From Antarcticibacterium arcticum (GTDB taxonomy: Bacteria > Bacteroidota > Bacteroidia > Flavobacteriales > Flavobacteriaceae), in assembly GCF_007993795.1 (NCBI RefSeq), contig NZ_CP042476.1, forward strand, positions 2,046,001 to 2,110,000: 64,000 bases of DNA, in the 5' to 3' direction. Numbering within the stretch: the stretch's first letter is position 1; every line of letters begins with the position of its first letter. The position numbers and the translations under genes are program-made. This document shows, piece by piece, positions 1 to 8,813 of this stretch. The notes beneath the pieces were generated by a model, which did no database searches, was not told the origin of the DNA, and saw only the letters and a program-made list of their open reading frames with translations.

Positions 1-857
1 ACGTATTTACAGAATTTTACCAGGGCATCTGCATCTTTGGGTTTATCATTAATACCTTCCCAAACAATATATTCATAAGTGATCCTGCTCTTTGTTTTTG
101 CATACCAGTATTCCAGTGCTTCACGAAGATCATTAAGCGGAAAGGTTTCATTAAAGGGCATGATGGTGGTACGCACCTCATCTATTGCAGAATGCAGGGA
201 AACGGCAAGTTTTATTTTAGCCTCATCATCGGCCAGTTTTTTAATCATCTTAGGCACTCCTGACGTAGAAATGGTGATACGTTTTGGAGACATCCCCAGG
301 CCTTCTTTGGAGGTAATCTTCTCTACCGCCTTCATAACGTTGTTATAGTTCATAAGCGGTTCTCCCATTCCCATAAAAACTATATTGGTAAGGGGTTTGT
401 CAAAATAAAGCCTGCTTTCATTATCTATAGCAACCACCTGATCATAGATCTCATCGGGATTAAGGTTGCGCATGCGTTTAAGAGTTGCGGTGGCACAAAA
501 TTTACAATCAAGACTGCATCCCACCTGGGAAGAAACACATGCCGTGGTTCTTTTTGGAGTGGGTATTAAAACAGATTCAACGGTAAGGTTATCATGCAAT
601 TTAACCGCATTTTTTATGGTCCCGTCGCTGCTTCGCTGCATTTGATCAACCCGTATATGATTGATCACAAAATTATCGGCCAGCATCTGTCGGGTTTGTT
701 TTGAGATATTGGTCATATCTTCAAAACTATGCGCACTTTTAGACCACAACCACTCATAAACCTGTGAACCGCGAAAGGATTTATCTCCCTGGGAGACAAA
801 AAAATCCTGCAGTTGCTGTTTGGTCAGGGCCCGTATATCTTTCTTTGCATTTTTCAC
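1..857 (-). CDS. rlmN: 23S rRNA (adenine2503-C2)-methyltransferase RlmN, partial (C-terminus beyond window)
   Basis: Radical SAM enzyme that methylates C2 of A2503 in 23S rRNA and, in E. coli, A37 of some tRNAs. About 285 residues are visible and the C-terminal end, which holds the second catalytic cysteine of the family, lies outside the window. The 4Fe-4S motif CSLDCKFC (CxxxCxxC) is present. The upstream ACVSSQVGC stretch carries the equivalent of E. coli Cys118, and GMGEPLMNYNNV is the usual SAM-binding segment. The start is taken as GTG at 857, giving VKNAKKDIRALTK, which matches the usual beginning of flavobacterial RlmN; no in-frame ATG fits better. Family assignment is firm, the exact start less so. 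Confidence 0.95.
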   Translation of the reverse strand, partial: MKNAKKDIRALTKQQLQDFFVSQGDKSFRGSQVYEWLWSKSAHSFEDMTNISKQTRQMLADNFVINHIRVDQMQRSSDGTIKNAVKLHDNLTVESVLIPTPKRTTACVSSQVGCSLDCKFCATATLKRMRNLNPDEIYDQVVAIDNESRLYFDKPLTNIVFMGMGEPLMNYNNVMKAVEKITSKEGLGMSPKRITISTSGVPKMIKKLADDEAKIKLAVSLHSAIDEVRTTIMPFNETFPLNDLREALEYWYAKTKSRITYEYIVWEGINDKPKDADALVKFCKY

Positions 858-861
858 GCTG

Positions 862-869
862 CAAAAGTA
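862..869 (-). promoter_or_regulatory. putative -7 box (TACTTTTG) of the rlmN promoter
   Basis: On the minus strand this reads TACTTTTG, a perfect match to the Bacteroidota -7 consensus TAnnTTTG. It ends only 5 nt before the GTG proposed as the rlmN start, so a transcript from here would have almost no 5' UTR. No clear TTTG -33 box is seen at 19-21 nt. Confidence 0.35.
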
Positions 870-1035
870 AGAAGATTTTTAGGATTTCTCTACGGCTGTG
901 GTTGCAGGTTTTTGTTTTTCAGGTTACTATGCTTTCAACAAAGAAGATGATATAAAAATTCAAATTTGCATCGAATTTTGGGCTACCCCATAAGGGTGAT
1001 TCCGGAGAATTCATTATTCTTCAGAAAAAACCCAA

Positions 1036-1084
1036 AGAAAAAGCCGCAATCACATCGGGATCCCGGTTAATTGCGGCTTGTTTT
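1036..1084 (-). terminator. intrinsic terminator after queA
   Basis: On the minus strand AAGCCGCAAT and ATTGCGGCTT form a 10-bp stem around a roughly 20-nt loop that itself contains an inverted repeat (CGGGATCCCG). The stem is followed by a T-rich run. It lies just downstream of the queA stop codon; the + strand side has TTTT, so weak bidirectional action is possible. Confidence 0.7.
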
Positions 1085-1100
1085 CAGGTAACAAAGGAGG

Positions 1101-2150
1101 TTAGATGATCAACATCGCATCCCCGTATGTATAGAATTTATATTTTTCCTTGATCGCTTCAGCATAGGCTTTTTTCATAAAATCGTGCCCGGCAAAAGCC
1201 GAAACCATCATCATTAAAGTTGATTTTGGTGTATGGAAATTCGTGATCATTGCATTGGCAATGCTAAAATCATAAGGAGGAAAAATAAATTTATTGGTCC
1301 AACCACTGAATTCATTCAACGTATGGTTTGAAGATACCGCACTTTCCAGAACTCTCATAGAAGTTGTACCCACCGCGCAAATCCTGCGACGTTCCTTGAT
1401 AGCTTTATTTATAGTTAGTACTGCCTTCTCTTCAATAAACGCTTCCTCACTGTCCATTTTATGCTTTGAAAGGTCTTCCACCTCAACCGGATTAAAAGTT
1501 CCCAGGCCTACGTGAAGAGTTACTTCAGCAAATTCCACCCCCTTTATTTCAAGTCTCTTAAGAAGATGCTTGGAAAAGTGTAATCCCGCGGTTGGTGCAG
1601 CAACTGCGCCTTCCTTTTTCGCGTAAATAGTTTGGTAACGTTCCTGGTCTTCAGGCTGCACTTCTCTTTTTATATATTTTGGCAATGGAGTTTCTCCCAG
1701 ATCTTCCAGTTTTTTTCTGAATTCAGCATAAGAACCGTCGTATAAAAACCTTAGTGTTCTTCCTCTGGAAGTAGTATTATCTATAACCTCTGCCACAAGA
1801 CTCTCATCATCACCAAAATAAAGTTTGTTCCCAATTCTTATTTTCCTGGCAGGATCTACAAGTACATCCCATAATTTAGTCTCTGCATTTAACTCTCTTA
1901 ACAAGAACACTTCAATACGCGCACCGGTTTTTTCCTTGTTTCCGTATAAACGTGCAGGAAATACCTTGGTATTATTAAGAACCATAACATCATTTGGCTC
2001 AAAATACTCCAGTACATCTTTAAATAATTTGTGTTCAATTGTTTGCTCTTTTCTGTTAAGAACCATTAAGCGCGCTTCATCCCTGTTTTCCGCAGGATAC
2101 TCGGCCAATAATTCTTCAGGAAGATCAAAACCAAATTGTGAAAGTTTCAT
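1101..2150 (-). CDS. queA: S-adenosylmethionine:tRNA ribosyltransferase-isomerase QueA
   Basis: Transfers the ribosyl part of S-adenosylmethionine to preQ1 at position 34 of tRNA (Asp, Asn, His, Tyr), forming epoxyqueuosine. The start chosen is ATG at 2150 (MKLSQFGFDLPEELLAEYP), the family's usual N-terminus; an in-frame ATG two codons earlier (2156) is equally possible. This gives 349 residues, the normal size. The reading frame stays open to 2324 inside aroA, but that extension is not QueA-like and lies upstream of a good promoter. Family segments include NNTKVFPARL, GAVAAPTAGLHF, the threonine-rich VGTTSMRVLES and TNFHTPKSTLMMMVSAF. It ends at a strong terminator and follows aroA. Confidence 0.96.
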   Translation of the reverse strand: MKLSQFGFDLPEELLAEYPAENRDEARLMVLNRKEQTIEHKLFKDVLEYFEPNDVMVLNNTKVFPARLYGNKEKTGARIEVFLLRELNAETKLWDVLVDPARKIRIGNKLYFGDDESLVAEVIDNTTSRGRTLRFLYDGSYAEFRKKLEDLGETPLPKYIKREVQPEDQERYQTIYAKKEGAVAAPTAGLHFSKHLLKRLEIKGVEFAEVTLHVGLGTFNPVEVEDLSKHKMDSEEAFIEEKAVLTINKAIKERRRICAVGTTSMRVLESAVSSNHTLNEFSGWTNKFIFPPYDFSIANAMITNFHTPKSTLMMMVSAFAGHDFMKKAYAEAIKEKYKFYTYGDAMLII

Positions 2151-2177
2151 TCCCATAGTTACATTTTTTAAAGGTTG

Positions 2178-2210
2178 CAAATATACAACTGCGGGACAGG
2201 CCTTGTCAAG
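2178..2210 (-). promoter_or_regulatory. Bacteroidota-type promoter for queA inside the 3' end region of aroA
   Basis: The minus strand reads TTG, 21 nt, TATATTTG, a full match to TTG-N17-23-TAnnTTTG. It ends 22 nt before the second of the two candidate queA ATG codons. This gives queA its own start of transcription and argues against the longer reading frame as the true gene start. Confidence 0.55.
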
Positions 2211-2241
2211 TAAATACGGGTTTATTATTGGAAAAGTCCTG

Positions 2242-3468
2242 TTAACGGGACTTTTCGACCTTAAAGCCCAGTTTTTCGAGGTGTTCCCAAAATTCGGGAT
2301 AGGATTTGGATACAACATCTGCATCCTCTACCCCCAGGGGAATCTTTAAACCGAGCGGTGCAAATGCCATTGCCATTCTATGGTCGTTATAGGTAGAAAC
2401 CAATACGTTTTTATTCAAAGCCGCAGGGGGTTTTAATTTCAAATTATCCTGGGTTATCTCAACCTTTGCCCCAAATTTTTCCATTTCTGTTTTAAGGGCC
2501 ACCAACCTGTCGGTTTCTTTGATCTTAAGGGTATGAAGGCCCGCGAGTTCACAATCAACGCCCAGTGCAAGACAGGTTACGGCAATTGTTTGGGCAATAT
2601 CGGGTGAATTTTTAAGATCCTCATGAATGCGCCTTGGCTTTTTACAGGGATTTTTTTCCAGAATGAGGGTATTCCCTTTAAACCGGGAAAAAACTCCAAA
2701 ATGTTTATAAATTTCTGCCAGACAGGAATCTCCCTGCAGGCTATTGCTTCTGTAATTTGACAATCTTATAACAGCCGTTTCACAGATAGCTGCGAGGCTA
2801 TAGAAATAGGAAGCCGAGCTCCAGTCGGACTCTATTCCAATAGTTACATTTTTAATGGTTGATGCGGGTTCTATACGAATTACCTTATCTTGAAAAGTTC
2901 CTTTGATACCCAGGGAAGTTAATAGATCCAGGGTCATGGTAATATATGGTACAGATGTTATCTGGCCGTCCAGAATGATCTCTAGCCCATCTGGCAGGGA
3001 CGGGGCGATTAACATTAGGGCAGATATATACTGGCTGCTTATATTGGCCTTCAACCCTACCGTATTTTCAACAAATTTCTTTCCTTTTATTTTTAAGGGA
3101 GGAAAACCTTCATTTTCCAAATAATCTATATCGGCACCTAAACTCCTTAGGGCATCTACCAGCAATTTGACCGGTCTTTCCTTCATCCTGCCACTCCCGG
3201 TGAGAATTACATCGCTGCCGGGCAAAGCTGCATAATATGCGGTTAAAAAACGCATAGCTGTACCGGCATGATGAATATCTACCGTTCCTGTATGTGTAGC
3301 CAGTGCTTTTTGAAGGACCCTGGTGTCATCACTATTGGAAAGATTTTCAAGGATAATATTTGGAAATTGCGCCTGCAGGATCAACATGCGGTTGGATTCA
3401 CTTTTCGAACCCGTGATCTCAAGGTCACCTTGTAGTGTATTATGTGAATGTGAAAGCTGAACGTTCAT
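2242..3468 (-). CDS. aroA: 3-phosphoshikimate 1-carboxyvinyltransferase (EPSP synthase)
   Basis: Sixth step of the shikimate pathway: joins shikimate-3-phosphate and phosphoenolpyruvate to give 5-enolpyruvylshikimate-3-phosphate. 408 residues, slightly short for the family as is usual in Bacteroidota. Visible motifs are SKSESNRMLIL (phosphate-binding N-terminus), GTAMRFLTAYYA, LTGSGRMKERPVKLL, KETDRL and NDHRMAMAFAPLGL. It lies 35 bp after the small membrane protein gene and is probably the fifth gene of a transcription unit with the DUF3857 genes. Unlike the other aromatic pathway enzymes at 10565-14489 it is not under the Phe/Tyr attenuator. Confidence 0.96.
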   Translation of the reverse strand: MNVQLSHSHNTLQGDLEITGSKSESNRMLILQAQFPNIILENLSNSDDTRVLQKALATHTGTVDIHHAGTAMRFLTAYYAALPGSDVILTGSGRMKERPVKLLVDALRSLGADIDYLENEGFPPLKIKGKKFVENTVGLKANISSQYISALMLIAPSLPDGLEIILDGQITSVPYITMTLDLLTSLGIKGTFQDKVIRIEPASTIKNVTIGIESDWSSASYFYSLAAICETAVIRLSNYRSNSLQGDSCLAEIYKHFGVFSRFKGNTLILEKNPCKKPRRIHEDLKNSPDIAQTIAVTCLALGVDCELAGLHTLKIKETDRLVALKTEMEKFGAKVEITQDNLKLKPPAALNKNVLVSTYNDHRMAMAFAPLGLKIPLGVEDADVVSKSYPEFWEHLEKLGFKVEKSR

Positions 3469-3503
3469 TATAAAAAACTAAGTAAACTAATTGAATATTA
3501 AGG

Positions 3504-3776
3504 CTAATTTTGCCTTTCTCTCTTCTCCTTCTTGATCCTGGAAACAAACTGCCCATACGTAATGATAAACCCATATAAAAAAGCTGCTACCAGGGTACCA
3601 ATTACAAATTTCACCCATTGTGCTCCGGCAAGTTTGTCTTCATAAAAGGCGCTGAAATCGAGTCCGCCATAATCGAATAACATGGAAATGAACTGGTAAA
3701 TTATGGCAAAAGCGAGGCCCATTATTATCACCGATTTCCAGAAGGCTTTATCTCTAACTATCCTTTTAAATGCCAT
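3504..3776 (-). CDS. small membrane protein of unknown function
   Basis: 90 residues with a basic N-terminus (MAFKRIVRDKAFWK), two predicted membrane helices (about residues 15-34 and 55-75) and a Lys/Arg/Glu-rich C-terminal tail. I do not recognise a named domain; similar short proteins are common next to aroA in Flavobacteriaceae. Its start codon overlaps the stop of the MazG-like gene by one base, so the two are translationally coupled. Confidence 0.8.
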   Translation of the reverse strand: MAFKRIVRDKAFWKSVIIMGLAFAIIYQFISMLFDYGGLDFSAFYEDKLAGAQWVKFVIGTLVAAFLYGFIITYGQFVSRIKKEKRERQN

Positions 3777-4102
3777 TACTTTAATTTTTGATTATTTTGA
3801 TGCCGGTCGTGGTCCCGTTTGGTTTTGATATCCAGTTTGCGGTCAAAAGATTCCTGCAGGTTCACCCCGGTTTGATTGGCTAAACAAAGCACTACAAAAA
3901 GAACATCTGCCAGCTCCTCTCCCAGATCTTTATTTTTGTCGCTTTCCTTTTCACTTTGCTCTCCATACCGGCGTGCAATAATTCTGGCTACTTCCCCCAC
4001 TTCTTCGGTGAGTTGAGCCATATTGGTAAGCTCATTAAAGTATCTTACCCCGTGGGCTTTTATCCATTCATCTACGGCAAGCTGGGCATTTTGTATGTTC
4101 AT
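3776..4102 (-). CDS. MazG-like nucleotide pyrophosphohydrolase
   Basis: 108 residues, the size of a single-domain MazG-like (all-alpha NTP pyrophosphohydrolase) protein. The metal-binding signature is present as EEVGE (about residue 31) and, after a charged spacer, EELADVLFVVLCLANQTG. Such enzymes hydrolyse (d)NTPs to NMP and pyrophosphate as house-cleaning or balance enzymes; the substrate cannot be read from sequence. It lies 2 bp from the upstream DUF3857 gene and overlaps the downstream small membrane protein gene by one base. Confidence 0.88.
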   Translation of the reverse strand: MNIQNAQLAVDEWIKAHGVRYFNELTNMAQLTEEVGEVARIIARRYGEQSEKESDKNKDLGEELADVLFVVLCLANQTGVNLQESFDRKLDIKTKRDHDRHQNNQKLK

Positions 4103-4104
4103 TA

Positions 4105-6117
4105 TCAGGATTTTTTGAGCACAATAGTTTCTGAATGTTTTTCAACCATATATGCATAAAATTGTTTCAAATTATCATAATCTTCCGGCGTATATACCAA
4201 ATTTTTAAGTTCAAGAACAGATTCTATTCTTAAGTATTTTCCACTTTGAGAGGTTAAATATTTAAAAATTCCCGATTCACCCATTAATTGAAATATTGAA
4301 TTTTCCGGTAATGATTCAACTTCAAAACCTTCCGGGATTATAATATTTACTACTCTTGAATCTCTTAAAGGAAAATCAAAAATAATTGGATGAGACCTCT
4401 TATCTGCTTTGAAAGGATTATCACTTTCCGATAAATATAATAAAGGTTTTATATATAATTTATCATTGATCTTATCAACTCCGCTTTTGATTTCAAAGGT
4501 ATAGGTTTCCTTAATATCGGAACCTATTAATAATTGACCATCTGTCTCTACATTCGCAATCTCTATATTCCCTTTATTTTTTTCCAGGATCTCAATATAA
4601 CTGTCGGTATTTACATTCTTAAAATTATCTCTGTAAGATTTTGCATATAATCCTGTCAAAATATTGGTAGATTTTCCCCGTAGGTTGTTTTCATCATCAA
4701 TTTCAATATTAAGGGAATAAGAATTTTTGGATTGCGTTTTTGGCATTAGATCCACCCAATCTGAATTTTCCTTATCCTGGATAATACGGCCATTCCAATT
4801 TCTTGCTCTTTTTGGGAGTTCCCCAAATGAGGCATTTTCTTCTGTGGCATCAAGCAGGATCCTTTCCCCATTTAGATCAAGGGATGAAATTACATAATTA
4901 AAACCTTTTCGGGTTGGGAAAAGTGGAATTCCATTGTTTACGGTACTTACTAAAACAGGGTTGGCTTTTAAACCTGCATATCTCAACATTGCAGTCAACA
5001 TTAAATTAATATCACCAATGTTACCTTCCCCTTCCTTATAAATTTTATTTCCTCCAGATTCTGCTTCATAACCCAAATATCCATTCCATTTCACTTTAGA
5101 CTTGGCAAATGCATAGATCTTTTGGGCTTTTTTAAGGGGAATGGTTTCTCCCTCAAGCAACTTATCTAAATCCTTTTGAAAATAATTGGTGCGGCTAAGC
5201 TCCTTGTCATAACCTCCATCATTAAAAATTGATTTGGTAACACCTTCCCAGGTTTGGGTAAGGTTTTCCATGATGGCGTTGGGGAATTTTGTGTATTGCA
5301 ATTCCCATTTTATAAACGCGCCATAATTAGAAAGATAATCTATATGGCTTTCTTCTTTTAATGCAGGGATAGCTGTTTTTACAAAGGAATAAGTATTTTG
5401 CTGATATTCTACTTTTGAAGTTGAAATGCTGTGCTCTACCACCGTAAATCCGTTTCGATCCATGGAAGATGAAGTAAGGGAAAATGGTTTCCTGGATTCC
5501 TGAACATTAAACACAAGTCGGGAACGTGGATTAAAATGCCTGCTGAATCCCAAAAATTCAGGGATTGTTATTTTTACATCCAAAACATTAATTGGAATGG
5601 TATATTGCAGGACGATATCATCAATAGTGGTCACAAAAGGAGACCTTAAGCTATATTGATACTCTATTACACTTCCTTCATTTACGGCAGGCATGGTGAT
5701 CTTGGTTCTTAATTGATATTTTGTGACATCTTCCTCGAAAATACCGTCTTTTTTCAGTTTATCTTCCACCAACTTGCCACCCACCATATTGTAGGTAACA
5801 CCTTTTAATCCTGCGATAGTTTCCTGGCTGTTCGCACCTTTGTAATAATTTATTTCCCTTGTGGCCCAATCAAAACCCTCTTTGTTATATATTTTTATTC
5901 TCTCATGAACATTTGTTATGAGGGTAAATCCTGTTGAAGGATAATATTCAAAATATGTACTCACATTCCTGAAAAGAACAGCGGCATTCGCATCCTTTTC
6001 TATTGGATGAGATTTCTCCATCACCTCTTCTTTGGATACTTTTCCAAATTTAAAATCCTGGCCATAAGAAAAAACAAAGAACAAACTTAAAATTACCGTG
6101 GTATAAAATTTTTGCAT
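4105..6117 (-). CDS. DUF3857/transglutaminase-like protein, catalytic Cys missing
   Basis: 670 residues with a signal peptide (cleavage near residue 19, FSYGQ). An N-terminal DUF3857 beta-sandwich (about 50-230) is followed by a transglutaminase-like domain (about 290-430) and a DUF2569-type C-terminal region. In the core, where active relatives have GDCK, this protein reads GDINLML near residue 368, and the usual histidine position reads FNYVI; the aspartate region LLDATEENAS is kept. It is therefore probably a non-catalytic member, perhaps a scaffold or binding protein in the periplasm. It follows a second DUF3857 gene that keeps the Cys. Confidence 0.88.
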   Translation of the reverse strand: MQKFYTTVILSLFFVFSYGQDFKFGKVSKEEVMEKSHPIEKDANAAVLFRNVSTYFEYYPSTGFTLITNVHERIKIYNKEGFDWATREINYYKGANSQETIAGLKGVTYNMVGGKLVEDKLKKDGIFEEDVTKYQLRTKITMPAVNEGSVIEYQYSLRSPFVTTIDDIVLQYTIPINVLDVKITIPEFLGFSRHFNPRSRLVFNVQESRKPFSLTSSSMDRNGFTVVEHSISTSKVEYQQNTYSFVKTAIPALKEESHIDYLSNYGAFIKWELQYTKFPNAIMENLTQTWEGVTKSIFNDGGYDKELSRTNYFQKDLDKLLEGETIPLKKAQKIYAFAKSKVKWNGYLGYEAESGGNKIYKEGEGNIGDINLMLTAMLRYAGLKANPVLVSTVNNGIPLFPTRKGFNYVISSLDLNGERILLDATEENASFGELPKRARNWNGRIIQDKENSDWVDLMPKTQSKNSYSLNIEIDDENNLRGKSTNILTGLYAKSYRDNFKNVNTDSYIEILEKNKGNIEIANVETDGQLLIGSDIKETYTFEIKSGVDKINDKLYIKPLLYLSESDNPFKADKRSHPIIFDFPLRDSRVVNIIIPEGFEVESLPENSIFQLMGESGIFKYLTSQSGKYLRIESVLELKNLVYTPEDYDNLKQFYAYMVEKHSETIVLKKS

Positions 6118-6136
6118 AACTGGTTGATTAATTAGG

Positions 6137-8095
6137 TTAGGTTAGTGCGACCAAAATCGTCTTTTGGTTATTTAAAGAATCTATTTTTTTTATAAAATCC
6201 CTGAAATCTGAATACTTGTCTGCCTTCCATTCACCTTCATACAAAATATACTCCCTGCTTACCTCTATGGTCCTTACCCCCTCTTTTTCACCGGCTTTTA
6301 CCCTAACCACATATATTCCGAATTCAGTTTCAATATTCTCTTCCTTCGGGATGGATTCTGCCATATATCCTTTGGGAAGATGAAACTCAAAAGTATCTTT
6401 ATAGGAGTGCCCTCTCTCAATCTCGAAAGGTAGTTTCCTGTCGTTAATTCGTGGAACCTCGTGAGTGGCTACAGAAATGAAATTAACTCCCAATAAAAAC
6501 CCGTTAGCTAATCGGGAAGTAAGTTTTTTACCTTTGAACTGTACTAACTCTGTAAACTTTTGGTCCTGCCGGTTGTTTTCAAAAGTGATGGTTTGAAAAT
6601 CCAGCTCTTGTAAATGCGGCCACCTTTCCTTGTAATGAAGTATTTGGTCATTCCTGGTTTGACTCATCAAGTGATAAATATTGCCATAAGGGATTCCGCC
6701 GGAGGTTCTTTTTACGGTTGCATTAAAATCTCCCGACTCCTCCAGTACGATTTTGGTATGGGTTTCCATTAAATTTTCTGAAAATGCATATGCCTTGGTT
6801 TTTACAATTTCACCACCATCCGGTTTAATGAGGAGAACATTCCGGTTATCGGTAAAATCTCCAAGGTAATTGAAGGGGGTAGTCTTACTGGTGCATTCCA
6901 GCCAAATATCCTCTTCCTCCTGTGGGATATTAAGAATTACGTGGTTTCCCTGCATTGTGGCAAAATTTGCATCGAGATCTTTCCTTTCTTCTCCGCCAAA
7001 AACAACTGCATAATGTGATGTTATTTCCTGGGAATCGAGAAGGGCTTTTGTGTAATTGGTGAGAGCTTTACAATCTCCATATCCCAGCCTGTCCACATCC
7101 ACCGGTAACATGGGAGACCACCCTCCAATACCTAATTGCACACTTATATACCTTGTGTTATCCTGCACATATTGATAGATCAATTTCGCCTTTTCCAAAT
7201 CTGTGGTAACACCCTCGAGAAGAGTCCCAATCTTTTTTAAAGTATGTTCCGGGAGTTTGTCTTTTCCGGCAAGGAGATAATCATACTGCCATTTTCCGAA
7301 CTCCTGCCAGTTGGCCGCTTTTCCTTTTACACCCACAAGTGAAAATTCATTTAAGGCCACACGGAGGTTCGGAACAAATTTTTCAAAAGAAGGGCTTAGA
7401 TATTCCCTTTTGTAAGCGGGTACATTCGTTATAGTATAAGAAAATCCATCATCCCATGAATTCTTGTGAATGTTTTCCAGATTTGTTTCTTCCAGCCTGA
7501 AGGGTATCCCCGGTTTATTTTTAAAATTATAAGTAGATTTTTGTACACTTAAAAAATATCCACTAACGGGTTGCCAGGGCCTAATGAATACAGTGGTGCC
7601 TGTTTGCAATTCGCTTTCATATACTATTGTATAGGGATAACCTTGGGCTGTATAATCCAGATATTGCACCCTGTCATCTGAATATAGGGTTCCCGAAGCC
7701 ACGGCACTTCGTTCTTTAAAATCCTTCTGTTTAAATTTCTTTATTTCCTTTCCTTCAGCATTATAAATGATTGCCTGCTGATTTTTAATTTTTCGGTCGG
7801 TATCAAAAAATTGATACGCTCCTGCATGAATTTCTCCATATTCATTTAATATGGTGACGCTACGTTTTATATGAACATTCATTTTATCTACCGCTTCAAT
7901 CTCAATAGAAATCTCTTCATTTCTTAAAACGGCATTTGCATTTGATATTAAATTTTGAGGAATTTCTGAGACCTTAACGTTCTCCTGGCCATATAGAACG
8001 GGCGCAAGGAGTAAAAGGAAAATGACAAGGCAGGTTTGATTTTTCACTTCTCGATTTTTAGAATATTCGGAACACATTATGAAGCAAAATGGCAT
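6137..8095 (-). CDS. DUF3857 and transglutaminase-like cysteine protein
   Basis: 652 residues from the first ATG. An in-frame GTG at 8047 would instead give a cleaner signal peptide (VKNQTCLVIFLLLLAP, cleavage near YGQ), so the true start may be there or at the ATG at 8077. DUF3857 occupies roughly residues 60-230 and the transglutaminase core roughly 270-420. The Cys-His-Asp set looks complete: GYGDCKALTNYTKALLD, GNHVILNI and the following acidic stretch. Exported and probably periplasmic; substrate unknown. First gene of the minus-strand unit running toward aroA. Confidence 0.9.
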   Translation of the reverse strand: MPFCFIMCSEYSKNREVKNQTCLVIFLLLLAPVLYGQENVKVSEIPQNLISNANAVLRNEEISIEIEAVDKMNVHIKRSVTILNEYGEIHAGAYQFFDTDRKIKNQQAIIYNAEGKEIKKFKQKDFKERSAVASGTLYSDDRVQYLDYTAQGYPYTIVYESELQTGTTVFIRPWQPVSGYFLSVQKSTYNFKNKPGIPFRLEETNLENIHKNSWDDGFSYTITNVPAYKREYLSPSFEKFVPNLRVALNEFSLVGVKGKAANWQEFGKWQYDYLLAGKDKLPEHTLKKIGTLLEGVTTDLEKAKLIYQYVQDNTRYISVQLGIGGWSPMLPVDVDRLGYGDCKALTNYTKALLDSQEITSHYAVVFGGEERKDLDANFATMQGNHVILNIPQEEEDIWLECTSKTTPFNYLGDFTDNRNVLLIKPDGGEIVKTKAYAFSENLMETHTKIVLEESGDFNATVKRTSGGIPYGNIYHLMSQTRNDQILHYKERWPHLQELDFQTITFENNRQDQKFTELVQFKGKKLTSRLANGFLLGVNFISVATHEVPRINDRKLPFEIERGHSYKDTFEFHLPKGYMAESIPKEENIETEFGIYVVRVKAGEKEGVRTIEVSREYILYEGEWKADKYSDFRDFIKKIDSLNNQKTILVALT

Positions 8096-8360
8096 AAAAA
8101 TCTGTCCCCCTTACCTGAAAACAAGGGAGTATTCTTTTTTACAGAAATAATATCTAAATATTGCTGCCGTAAAGGGAAATAGAATTTGAAATTAAATCAT
8201 TTCTATGGGTAAGGGCCGAAAGAAAAAATACAGAAGAAATTTCAAAGATTGATTTGTCAGTTTTGATCATTAACCGGTGGTGACTAATTTTTTGTACCCG
8301 ATTACCGATTCACAATTGTTAATTTTTCATAAAATTAACATAAAATGTCAAACCGCCAAA

Positions 8361-8813
8361 TTATTCTTTGTTTTTTGAATCAATAATTATGGTTACCGGC
8401 CCGTCATTTATAAGAGCGACATCCATGTGGGCTCCAAATATTCCCGTAGCAACCGGTTTTCCTAGTTGGAGGCTAAGTTTTTGTATAAATTCTGAATACA
8501 GGGGGATGGCTGTTTCCGGTCTGGCAGCCTTAATATAACTGGGCCTGTTTCCCTTTTTTGTATTTGCGTGAAGCGTAAACTGGCTTATTACAAGAACTTC
8601 CCCTTTTACATCCTGAAGGGATAAGTTCATCACACCCTTTATGTCATTGAAAATACGCAAATTGCATATCTTATTGCATAACCATTCAATATCTTCTTTT
8701 GTATCTGCCTCTTCAATCCCAAGAAGTACAAGAATTCCGGGAGTAATTTCCCCGTTTATTTTTCCTTCAATACTTACTGAAGCTTCCTTAACCCGCTGCA
8801 ATACTACTCTCAT
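8361..8813 (-). CDS. dtd: D-aminoacyl-tRNA deacylase
   Basis: 150 residues, the full family length. Removes D-amino acids (and glycine mischarged on tRNA-Ala) from tRNA, keeping D-residues out of translation. Motifs are VLQRVKEASVSI at the N-terminus, the SQFTLHANTKKGNRPSY segment (family SQFTL catalytic motif) and the C-terminal TGIFGAHMDVALINDGPVT, which contains the Gly-cis-Pro-like dimer motif region (NDGPVT). Its start overlaps the rsgA stop by 4 bp, so the two genes are translationally coupled. Confidence 0.97.
   Translation of the reverse strand: MRVVLQRVKEASVSIEGKINGEITPGILVLLGIEEADTKEDIEWLCNKICNLRIFNDIKGVMNLSLQDVKGEVLVISQFTLHANTKKGNRPSYIKAARPETAIPLYSEFIQKLSLQLGKPVATGIFGAHMDVALINDGPVTIIIDSKNKE

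Noticed and set aside
2151..2324. Longer QueA reading frame starting inside aroA
   Set aside because: The extra 58 residues are not QueA-like, overlap aroA in another frame and lie upstream of a full promoter match at 2178-2210.
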